Below, piece by piece: positions 48,701-60,700 of a stretch of 64,000 nucleotides of DNA (positions are counted from its first letter, which is position 1; every line of letters starts with the position of its first letter). The DNA is from Chrysemys picta bellii (lineage: Eukaryota; Chordata; Testudines; Emydidae). The notes under the pieces were generated by a model that made no database searches, was not told the origin of the DNA, and was given only the letters and a program-made list of their open reading frames with translations. The position numbers and the translations under genes were made by a program. The stretch covers positions 15,028,572 to 15,092,571 of the forward strand of contig NC_088800.1 in NCBI RefSeq assembly GCF_011386835.1, read 5' to 3'.

Positions 48701-51700
48701 ACCAGTATTAAACTTTAGCGATCTTCAAGGCCATAAAGTATGGAAAGTGCTCTAGAAAAACTAGACTAACTTTGGGGAGTAATGGGTACTTGGGAGCTGC
48801 TGTTTAAGAGAATTCAGTTCCCTCACCATTTACCTGGGGAACCAGTCAAATCTGTGCTGTATGGATTGAGGTTGAGGTTTTCCTAGAGTATTGCAGTGTC
48901 TAAACACCCCAGCAGTAGTCTGCATGTGGGACAAGGTTTTCAAAACTGACTAGTGACTTTGAGTGTCTTGAACTTTGGCAGCCCAACTTGAGAGTCCTTC
49001 AGAAAGCCTAAGTCTTTCTTTCAATAAGTGCTGAGCACCTGCTCTCTGCAAATAAAGCCCCTTTAAGGTGGCAAGTCCTGTCTTCTTCCTCCTCCCAGCC
49101 ACTACTCACTCTTGAAAATCTTGGCTGTGATCAGGCCAATTCTAATTTCAGGCCTAATAACTCCTGAGCCTGAATTGGTCAGAATGGTGGCTAATAGCAG
49201 GAACATGTAGTGAAATGAAAATAGTAATCTCATAACATTTAAATAGCTGGTAGATAGATCTATCTATCTATCTAGGCTCATTACAACTCTGCCTAGCGAG
49301 GCTTACAAATCAAGGCCATATTCTTTAAACATGCAGTTCTGTCTTCAGCTACTGTCAAATCTGAGAAGCCTTAAAGAGGGTCTAGTCCAGGAGTTATCCA
49401 AAGCTTACTGAAGATCATGGCACTCTTTGCCTTGACTCCACTGGGTTTGAGCTCGGACCCCAAGGTGATACTCTCTAGTGCAGCACTAGAGACGTGGCTC
49501 TTTATTTCTTCTTATAGTCTTGCAGAGGGCAAGGAATGCCCAGCATTTCCTCAAGATGGTTCAGAAAAATAACTTCATTTAAAGAGTGCCCTGCCAAACA
49601 GCGAGCCAGGCAAGTCTAATAAATTCAGGAATGTAGACTTTCTTCTGACTCCAAGCCAAATAGGCCAGCATCCTTGTAGGAATTCAGCGACAGCTAAAAT
49701 ATCCTTTGGGAAGAGGATAACCTAAATCAGGGACCTTTTGAATTATTCATCCCATAGACCAGGCCTGACCTGTTGCTACTTCGGTTTCAGGTTTCTGAAG
49801 CTGTTGCTCGCAGCCCTCAAGTCAAATGGTCAGAAATTATTTTGACGGCTGGCTTCTTCTAGAGCAGTGTTTCTCAAACTTGGGACGCCGCTTGTGTAGG
49901 GAAAGCCCCTGGCGGGCCGGGCCGGTTTGTTTACCTGCCCCGTCCGCAGGTTCGGCTGATCGCGGCTCCCACTGGCCGCGGTTCGCAGCTGCAGGCCAAT
50001 GGGAGCCGCTGGAAGCGGCGTGGGCCGAGGGACGTACTGGCTGCTGCTTCCAGCAGCTCCCATTGGCCTGGAGCAGAGAACCGCAGCCAGTGGGAGCCGC
50101 GATCAGCCGAACCTGCGGACGGGGCAAGTAAACAAACCGGCCCGGCCCGCCAGGGGCTTTCCCTACAAGCAGCGTCCCAAGTTTGGGAAACACTGGTCTA
50201 GAGGAAACCAATGCAGCCCTGTATTTGTCATCCTGAGGAGAAACTGCTCATTAAGAATGTTAACACTGCAAAGTATTCTAAATCTGCCAAAACCGGACAC
50301 AGCCGCAAAGCTTGCCAAGTTGAAGTAGCAGGTTCTTTAAAAATCCTAGCAAATTCTGAGCACTACAGTACACTTAGCTAGTCAAAAACCAACCTGATAA
50401 TGTGTCAAAAATGACCGTGCTGATTGGAGTGGAGCAGTATTAGGGCTTATCTACAAGGTGGGGTAATGCACTCTATGGAAATGTGATTTCTAAAGGGCAC
50501 TAATGTGTTGTGCATTAATTGGGCCGTGTAGACCCTGCTAGTGTGCACTGAAGATTTCCCCAGTGCACTGCAACATACTACTGTTTCAAATAGCAGTATG
50601 TAAAAGTGCACCAGCAGGGTCTGTGTGGTGTAATAAATGTGCACCATGTTAGTGTGCTTTAGAAATCACTCCCCCCCCCCACCCCCAGAGAGTACATTAT
50701 TAGACGAGACCTTAGAGTTGACATAAATGGATTTTAAACAAAAATTATTTGGATGTGCATTGAAGGGCAGGCCTTGGGTTAGAACTGTAGTGCTGTGGCC
50801 CCTGGAGCAGTGAGGAGTTCTTCAGTTAAGCACAGCGGCTATTGAATTTACATTGGGTCAGTGTTGGACTTCAGTTCCTCTTGTTGTTTGGGTTTCAGGT
50901 TTTAACTGAGTGGCTCACGGATGCAGTGTCCTGATATATTCTGGCTTTGGCAGTGGTCCTTTTTCTCTGGAGAAATAGGAAGATGTTCCACTAGTTTTAA
51001 GAGGTGCAGGGAGGAGCTGCTGAGATTTGTGAAGTATTACTGGCTGATGGAAAAACAGCCCTAACAAACGGTGTTTCCGAAGGGTACACGGAGGTGCTGC
51101 CAGAAACTCAGTCAATCTGAGTGCCAGAAACCCCCCTGGAGGCAGGTGAAACTCGCTTAAATCCTGAGCATGCCACAATGATCTGTTTCTAATGCACTTT
51201 AAGTGAGGCAGACCTGTTGGTTCTTGCCAGCTTCTGTCTCATTCGTAATAAGGATCCTGGGCCTTTGCATGCCCACCCTTTAGCTAGCAGAATGCCTGTT
51301 GCCTCCCTTAGGCAGTGATTCAGGAGAGGATCCGGCTCACCCCTCAACTTCGCTGGAGGCCCTGGCCTGCTATTTCTTCCTGTTAGAGGTTCTCTCTTCT
51401 CTAGCTCAGTTGTGCTACCATGAGAGCAGGGATTGGGAACGTGTGGTAAATACTAGCCTGAGAGCTCAGCCTGTTAGCCAAAGAGATGCATGCAGCTGTG
51501 TCCCTTCCCTGAAACTGCAAAGAATTAAAAGGTCTAACGGGCTGTGGCTCTGCCTCAGAGCGAATCCATTCAAAATGGGGCATGTAGGGCTGGTCTAACG
51601 AGTATCTGACACGGGGGCGAGGGGGGGCGGGACAGAGGAAAGGGTGAAGGAGGACGAGACAGAAAATGGGGAGAGGAGTTCTTCTGCTGGTTGGTCTCCA

Positions 51701-54700
51701 TCATCTCAGTCTCGGTCACTGGCTACGCCTCAGTAGGGGGTGACAGGAATATCCATAGAGCAACACACATTTATCTAAACACCCTATTCTAGGTTCTCTC
51801 CAAAGGTTCCAGTCTCAAAGCAAAGTGCCCAAATGTGGCTTCCCACTACCATTCTAGCTACAGATCTAGGCATCTGTTTGCTCTACCAAAGGCAGGGAAC
51901 ACAACACAGATAAGAGTGCCCAGATCACTTCTATTTGAATATACCCAGAAGTGACCTGAAGAAGAGCTCCGTGTAACCTCGAAACTTGTCTCTCACCAAC
52001 AGCAGTTGGTCCAGTGAAAGATATTACCTCACCTACCTTGTCTCTTTAATACCCTGGGACCAACACAGCTACAACACCACTGCAGGTACCCAAAAGTGAC
52101 TGTTGTAACTGCGTCAGGAAGGCAGGCTGTAACAGATTCTGCCTTCCATAGGTACTTGTCATGAGATCACCCCATGTACAGGGCACTCAGAACAATACTT
52201 AACACTCTTCAGCCACACCTTGCAAAATGCTTGCGAAAGGAAAGGCTGTATTTCCTAAACAGGGCAACTGAGATAGAGATGAAGTGACTCGCTTAATGTT
52301 GATAAATAGTATAGTCAATTGTTTGACAACACTTGGGTTTGTTATGAAATATACACAAGAGACCAAATAACCAATGTCAGTCAAGTTCATTGCTAGAAGC
52401 CAATAATAATATAGTACAGGAAAATGGTCTCTGGGAAGCTGTCTCATGCCGCATTCACCTTATGCAGAAGATGTGGTCCCAAAGTTATGCATTTCAGCTG
52501 GTAGTATTTATAGGATGATTTTACAAGTTACATATTTCCTTACAAGTCACTAAAACTCAGCCCATCAGTTTGTCCCAGTTCCTTAACTTGTTGTTTTGTT
52601 CCTTTCTGTATCTTTGTTTTAGATCAGGGGTCGGCAACGTTCGGCACGCAGCTCGCCAGGGTAAGCACCCTGGCGGGCCGGGCCAGTTTTATTTACCTGC
52701 TGACGCGGCAGGTTCGGCCGATCGCGGCCCCCACTCGCCGCGGTTCGCTGTCCCGGGCCAATGGGGGTGGCGAGAAGCCGCGGCCAGCACATCGCTCACC
52801 CGCGCCGCTTCTCGCCGCCCCCATTGGCCCGGGACGGCGAACCGCGGCCAGTGGGGGCCGCGATCGGCCGAACCTGCCGCGTCAGCAGGTAAATAAAACT
52901 GGCCCGGCCCGCCAGGGTGCTTACCCTGGCGAGCCGTGTGCCGAACGTTGCCGACCCCTGTTTTAGATACTAGAATTTCAGGTGCTGGTCCATGAAGGTA
53001 CCTTCTAGGTTTGTACCAGGGTAGAACAATCATACACCGTAGAACCTCAGAGTTACGAACTGACCAGTCAACCACGCACCTCATTTGGAACTCAAAGTAC
53101 ACAATCAGGCAACAGCAGAGACCATAAAAATAAGAAGCAAATACAGTACAGTTCTGTATTTAAATGTAAACTACTAAAAAAAAAATAAAGGGAAAGCAGC
53201 ATTTTTCTTAATCACAATACAGATTCAAACCTGTATTAAGTCAGTGTTCAGTTGTAAACTTTTGATAGAACAACCATAAGATTTTGTTCAGAGTTACGAA
53301 CTTTTCAGAGTTACGACCAACCTCCATTCTGTCTTCTTCCTTTGGGGTATTCCAGTACTGACCTATGAGAATACCTCCCATGTCCTGATCCTGACAGCTT
53401 TCCTATCTACTTAAGCCAAAGCTTACTTTGGCTAATGCAAGGTGTTATGGGATACTTAACATAAGTGAAAAGGATTATAGGAAAGGTATAGGCCAGTTTA
53501 GGCTACATAACTGCTATATTATTGTGCTTAATGCATACTAATATATGTGGTGCAGATAACACAATAATAATGATTTTTATACACATATATGCTATCCAGC
53601 ATATATTTGTCAACAATTGAGATCACAGCAGGTGAGTTGCAGAGCCCAGAATAAAATCACAGGTCTCCTTAATCCCAATCCTGTGCGCTAATCATGAGAT
53701 CAGCCTTTACCTTAAACAAAGGACTGAGTCTTTACCTTTAAATAAAGGAATATATACACCGGGACTAGAACACAAGTTGTCTGAGATTTGTTGAAGTCAG
53801 CCTCTCCCTCCCCATCTGGAAATAATTAAATTAAGTTTGAATTTGGGCATGACCGTGGGGGATGGGGAGGGAAGAGGAGGGCAGATGGTTCGTGATCAAA
53901 ATGTGGCATTTGAAAGACTCTTTAATCTGGTATTGAAGATTCCTCCAGCTGCTGAGGATGATGTCACAGTCAGTCCAGACTGCAGCAAATAGGTCATTCT
54001 TCCTGGAGAGCAGCATATGTGAACTTGAGCATGAATGCTACTCTCTTCATGCACTCTCCTGTCTGACTCAAAGGGGAATGTATGCGCTGGTGGCAGTGCA
54101 AATCATTAAAGGATACTGTTCCTGAAAACTGAAAGCTCTTCCGTTCAACTAGCAAATGGGGAAGTGATATTCCTGGATCTGTAGGATAGGACGAGACATA
54201 TGGCCCATCCACAAATACTATTCGCAAATATCTCCAACAGCCAGAGATGGGACACTAGAGGGGGAGGACTCCTCAGTTACTACAGAGAATTCTTTCTGAG
54301 GTGTGTATCTGGTGGGTCTTGCCCATGAGCTCAGGGTCTAACTGGTCACCATATTTGAGTTAGGAAGAAATTTGCCTCCAGGATCAGATTGGCAGAGACC
54401 CTGAGGTTGGTGTTTTTTTTGTTTTCCTCTGCAGTGTGGGGCATGGGTCAGTTGCTGGTTTGAACTAGAATACAGTAGAACCCCAGAGTTACGAACACCA
54501 GAGTTACAAACTGACCAGTCAACCACACACCTCATTTGGAACTGGCAGTGCGCAATCAGTCAATGGCAGAGACAAAAAAAAAAAAAAAAAAAAAGTACAG
54601 TACTTTGTTAAACATAAACTACAAAAAAAAGGGAAAGCAGCATTTTTCTTCTGCATAGTAAAGTTTCAAAGCTGTATTAAGTCAATGTTCAGTTGTAAAC

Positions 54701-57700
54701 TTTTGAAAGAACAACCATAACGTTTTGTTCAGAGTTACGAACAACCTCCATTTCCAAGGTGTTTGTAACGCTGAGGTTCTACTGTAAATGGTGGATTTCT
54801 GTAACTTGAAATCTCTAAATCAAGATTTGAAGACTTCAGTAACTCAGCCAGTTGTTATGAGCTTATTACAGGAGTGAGTGGGTCAGGCTCTGTGGCCTGC
54901 AACGTGCAGGAGGTCAGCCTAGATCAGGAGTCGGCAACCTTTGGCATGCGGCTCGCCAGGGTAAGCACCCTGGTGGCCTGGGCCAGTTTGTTTACCTGCC
55001 GTGTCCGCAGATTCGGCCAATCGCGGCTCCCACTGGCTGCGGTTCGCTGTCCCAGGCCAATGGGGGCGGCGGGAAGCGGTGGCCAGCACATCCCTCGGCC
55101 CGCACCACTTCCCGCCACCCCCATTGGTCCGGAGTGGCCGACATGATCAAGATGATCCCTTCTGACCTTAAAGCCTATGAGTGTGAGTACTTTCTGTAGC
55201 AAGTGCTCGTGTGTATGTTCTAAACCTTTAAGGCTTGAGTCAGAAGAGAGCTCCATCTTCTAGACAATTACACTTACCCTTCTGCTTAGACATCAGGTGA
55301 GAGCAAAATCTCTATAGTGAACACTTGAGTTCAGGAAAACTAATATATTTTTGGGGGGATAGACATAGGAGACATCTTATCGAAGTACTATTTTGTGTGT
55401 CCCATCTTACTGGGAGATTGAACAAGCAAGTCCGTCTATCTGCTCCATTAGGTATAACTCCAGAGTTATTGGTCATAGTCCCATAAGACCTTTTGTTATG
55501 TTACCCAGCTTGTAACTTCCATCTTCTAAGTGATGTCTCTATCTTCAGTGGAAGGAAAGGAGATGACCCTATTATTCCCGTTCCTTCATTCAGCTCTAAT
55601 CAAATACAAAATGAATTCAGTCTTGCTATTTCTGAAATGCTGAGTATAGCAAGATACCCTACTCCAAAGACCGTACTAGCTGAAACTGACCTTGGGATCC
55701 TCTGTGCTGAAAGGTTTGCTAGTGGGGCTAGTCTATTCCCCTGCATTATGGGTAGCATCTAGGGCTGTTTTTGTATATGGGAAAACTCCTACAGTGACAT
55801 GTTGGCCTCCATGCTTTGCCCTTTGTGCATGAATCTAGGTCAGGGGTCGGCACGCGGCTCGCCAGGGTAAGCACCCTAGCGGGCCAGGCCAGTTTATTTA
55901 CCTGCTGACGCGGCAGGTTTGGCCGATCGCGGCCCCCACTCGCCGCGGTTCACCGTCCTGGGCCAATGGGGGCGGCGGGAAGCGGCGTGGGCCGAGGGAT
56001 GTGCTGGCCGCCGCCCCCATTGGCCCGGGACAGCGAACCGTGGCCAGTGGGGGCCGTGATTGGCCGAACCTGCCACGTCAGCAGGTAATAAACTGGCCCG
56101 GCCCGCTAGGGTGCTTACCCTGGCGAGCCGCGTGTCGAACGTTGCCGACCCCTGATCTAGGTGGACAGTTGCACCCTCATACGTTAGTGTTCCTGACATG
56201 CTGAAGTATTTTATGTTCGCCAGCATGTGTGTTGGAAGCATGCTACACCCAGCTGCTCTCTGGTACACTCATGCACATTACTTCTTTAGAAGTAGTGAAG
56301 TATCTGACCAGCAGCATAACTGAGCTTGAGGTAACCAGGATTCCTCTACCCTCTGGAGAGCTTCTCTTCTGAAGCCAGTGCTGGAAGGCACACAAACTTC
56401 CAGTATATTTGCTGTAGCTGCTTAAAAGCTGGAGAGGGGGGTCTGACACTCAGTTTAAAACATTACATTGAACTTGGCCTTTCTCACAGGTTGCACCTGG
56501 GAATTTGGAGCCATGGTTAACTACATCAAGAAGACCTTTCCTCAGACCCAGCTGGTTGTGGTGGGCTTCAGCCTGGGTGGAAACATTGTGTGCAAGTACC
56601 TAGGAGAAACCCAGGCCAACCAAGAGCGAGTGCTGTGCTGCGTCAGTGTTTGCCAAGGGTACAGCGCGCTAAGGTAAGTCCACACAAGTTCCTGTGGAAG
56701 TATAGTGCTGGCAGCTGGGATACAAGCTGCTCCCTGCCCTGCCAGCATGCATCACTCTGACCTCTATGGGTGATACACTCTGGACTCACTAAAGGCTGTC
56801 TTTACCTTCTGTAAAGAGAGACTTGATCTCCCCTCTTTCCAGTCTCTCCTGGAGTGACCCATTAGCCAGACGGCTTGGGCTGTATGGTTGTTTGTTAAGG
56901 AGACTCCAGGTTCACAAGCAGGAACATTTCTGACTAGCCTGACCAGTACGAGCAGCAAGTATCTTGGGATTCATAATAGTCCCTTCTGACTTTAATCTGT
57001 GATTTAGTCAGACTGGCAAAACAAGATCGGATCTTCCAAATGGAAGCTTTAAGAGCTCCACCTGGTGTTAATAGTAATGTACTACAAGCCCAAGTTTAGA
57101 CTGAGAGTGGGTGATGGTGAATGGCAGCACAAAGTTATGAGCTAAAATGGTATCTCCGTGACCATTCAGTGTTTGTCTCATAACTGGGAAGGAAGCACTG
57201 GGGAAGAATCAGTTCTGCTAGTCAGAGCTACTCCACTGGAGAGAACACTAAAATCACGTTTGCTTAGTGATTCTTGGCCCCACAAACACTGCCAGAACCT
57301 ACCTCTCTGTGCCAGTTACCACGGCCTTCTAGTACAGAACTCCTCTAGTAATGCAGTGTTCTCCGGAAGCTGATAAGATTTCTATTGCCACACAGTAAGA
57401 TTAATAATTACTGACGCTGTCTCCATCTCAGAGGGAGGAGGATAAGCAACAGTGGTCTTGCTGCTGCAAAAACGACTGTTCCCTGCACTAAAGGATCAGC
57501 ATAGTAAAGATAACTTCAGCCTGGCCAAGGAACCTAGATACTTTGGGTTCACTACAAATACCTGAAACTAAGGGATTTGATGGCTGAATTCTAAACACTA
57601 TAGAGCACTTTTAGATGCTCTGACTGCATGCATGGTAATACTGGTTTTGGTTAGAAAATAGTCACCTTAATATTCAACCAAGTCTAGGGAAGAATGCGCA

Positions 57701-60700
57701 TGCAGTTAAACTCCTGTTTTTAACCTTGGGCTGCAGAAGCTTTGTAACAGTATTAAAACATTGCCCAACGCTGGAATACAGCAATTTAAACAAATGACCA
57801 ATTCGTATCCTCTGAGACGTCAGGTCAGACCTGGTTTGAGTCCTAAGGTAGTGAACGTTTACCCGCTTCCTAGTCCGAAAGGATTTCAGTGCTAGGGAGA
57901 TGTCTGGAGTGTTGTGTGGGTTCGAGACCGGAAGATCAGTGCTCTCTTGGTCTACTGTGGCTGCAGCAACATAGCTGTGGAGGCTGGCTGTATACAGGGC
58001 TTGCAAGTGCTGTATTGGGCTCTAGTCCTTCCTTTTTTTTGTCTGTTAAATGTTTTGTATGCTAAATTTCCATACTTGTAGCCAAAACTCCCGCTCGGAG
58101 TAGCTCTTTTCCCTGTGTGCTGGTGTTAGTAATATCCCCTGAAGCTCTGGCAGATTGGCAGTCTAGGACAGAACCTGTTAGCATGATATTGGACTCCGAC
58201 TCGTCTCAGTGCGAAGTAAAATCTGTTTCCTTGAGTGCCCCCTGCAGTGCAGAAAACTAGCTGTTTGTTGAGCCCGTAACTCCCTCTGCTGGCCGAGCTT
58301 GTTATAGCAAATCTCCATGTACAGAACTTGTGCTGTGCATTGCTGTTCTTTTGGCAAGAGGGCTTTTGAAATAAGTCTCCCTCCCTAACCTCCCTTGCTG
58401 TTTTTAAATGCTCATTAGCCAAATAGCTGGTTGAAAGAGGGCTATTAAGAAAGCTCCCTTAGAAGGAAGGTAGGGTGGGTGTTTGTATTGGGACACCTGT
58501 CCATGTAGACCATTTCAGTGTGTGGGATGGGAGGGTGCAAAGCTCCTCAAGACTTAACTGCTAAGCATTACTCTCCCGCAGACCTGACCTAGTTGGCCTC
58601 TTACATCAAGTCTGTATGTAAGCCCTGAGTACACATGGTATGGATGGCTGGTCAGTCTAGATCAGGGGTGGGCAAACTACTACCCGGGGGCTGCATCCGG
58701 CCCGTCAGATGTTTTACTCCGTCTCTAGAGCTTCTGCCAGGGAGCAGGGTCCAGGGCTTGCCCCGCTCCGGTGCTCCAGCCAGGGAGTGGGGGTGGGGGC
58801 TTGCTCTGCATGTGATGTGGCTCCTGGAAGCAGCGGCATGTCCCCTCTCTGGCTCCTACGCGTAGGGGCAGCCAGGGGACTTTGCATGCTGCCCCCGCCC
58901 CAAGCGCCGCCCCCACAGCTCCCATTGGCTGGGAACCAAAGCCAATGGGAGCTACAGGGGTGCACCTGCAGATGGGGCAGCACGCAGAGCCACCTGGCTG
59001 TGCCTCCACGTAAGAGATGGAGTGGGGACATGCCGCTGCTTCCAGGAGCTGCTTGAGGTAAGCGCCGCCCAGAGCCTGCACCCCTGACCGCCTCCCCTGC
59101 CCCAGCCCTGATCCCCCACCTGCCCTCCGAACCTCTCAGTCCCAGCCTGAGGCACCCTCCTGCACCCCCAACCCCTTATTCCCACCCCAAAGCCCGCACC
59201 CCCAACCAGAGCCCTCACACACACCCCTGTACCCCAGCCCGAGCCCTCACCCCCTCCTGCATCCCAACCCCCAATTTTGTGAGCATTCATGGCCCTCCAT
59301 ATAATTTCCATACCCAGATGTGGCCCTCGAGCCAAAAAGTTTGCCCATCCCTAGTCTAGATGGAGATCCCTTTCCTTTGTTGTACCATCTCTAAGACAAA
59401 TTCTAAGGCAGTTGGTGGTTGATAGTAGAGAGAGACTGAGGTAAGACAAGGTAAAGGAGATTTTGGATCTGTTGGGAAATCCATTCAGATGTTGGGTGCT
59501 GCAGGCCAGGCTCTCCAAAGTACTGTCAGTGAGAAGAGGCTGCAGAGAGGAAAATAGATAAAGGCCTTATTTTCTTCAGTTAATTTACATGGGGGAATTC
59601 AACCCCTAAGGCTAAAAGGTGACATGCTTTTCTATTATGAAATCTCTGGTATCTGTGTAGGCTTGGTTCTGCTGTTGCCTTTGCTCTCGACAACGTGGCC
59701 TTGCTTCTCGACCATGTGGAATGTGACATTCAGTATGAGCTGTAGGCTGTGGCATAGGTTCCCATGCCCATGAAACCTGCACAGATCATTAAATACAGGA
59801 AATGGTTTCATTTTGCACTCTGCTCAGGCTCTTTATAGCATAAGGCCTGCTGTCCAAAGCAGCAGCTATGGAAAAGTGTGATAGCTCTAACAATTAACCT
59901 GGATTTAAATGACATTAAAGATTCAGTTGCCTGCAAAGAGCTTTCCAATGAAATGTAGTCTTTTTTTTCCACAAGTATATGGCAGATATATCCTGGCTAG
60001 ACATGGAGATAAGGAAGTCTTGAGGCTAGATCCCATTCTTGCATTAAGCCCTGGTGTGTATTGTGCCATGAACAAATGTAGCTTATTCATTAACTCACGC
60101 TCTGCTAGGGATCTTATAGCCTTTGGCTTGAACCTGGGAAGTCCTGATAAATCCCTCTGATCTATTAGTTCCCATGGTATTCATGATTAAACTCCTGAAG
60201 TAGTCTCTCACCCCGTTCTTGGATTGCTCAGTAAATAAGAGGGACTGTATATTTCTTCATTACCCTGAAACAGGGTTCACAGTTATAGAAATAACCTGCT
60301 CATGACCTTTGCATAGCAAAGGGAAACATTTGGTTCTGGAAGAGCTGACGTAATTTGGCTGATGTTAATAATTCTGTGAGACTAGTAATATGTTAATTTA
60401 GTAAGCTGTGAAATGGAGTGCTGACCAGTCAGGACAATTACAGAGACACCAGTTCAGAATGTAGCCGTTTTAGGTACTTCATTTATCCCTTTGTCCTCCA
60501 ACCATTTTTTGTGGGTTTTGGAGGTGGACTTCCTGTTTGAAACACTTCACAACCTTGTTGCAGCGCAGAAGAGCTGCACAAACAAGGAAAACTGACCTAC
60601 AGAGGAAACAGCCAAACTTGACAGTGCATAAAGTACTGTGAAATGCAGTACCTAACAAAATAGTGAAACCTAGTCAATCTCTTCCCTGCATACTCTTCAT

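Larger units (their letters stand above)
54230..55182 (+). mobile_element. CR1 LINE 3' portion, with two nested DNA transposons
   Basis: The + strand carries the CR1 text GGTGGGTCTTGCCCATGAGC, then TTGCCTCCAGGATCAGATTG, and later TGCAGGAGGTCAGCCTAGAT. It ends TCCCTTCTGACCTTAAAGCC, TATGAG. A mariner-like MITE (54473-54784) and a truncated hAT (54925-55140) interrupt it. With both removed it is collinear with the inverted copies at 16585 and 30740. Confidence 0.88.
47500..56489 (+). other. ABHD2: ABHD2 intron 9.0 kb, transposon-rich
   Basis: GT-AG intron holding five hAT copies, two mariner-like MITEs, a Harbinger-like MITE and a CR1. Stretches without a named feature are 47500-48320, 48590-49850, 50715-51950, 52090-52620 and 53330-54225. 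Confidence 0.85.

Noticed and set aside
5399..59361. Tandem hAT-like repeats as a CRISPR array
   Set aside because: Copies are dispersed, flanked by target duplications and in a vertebrate intron; no regularly spaced direct repeats with unique spacers exist.
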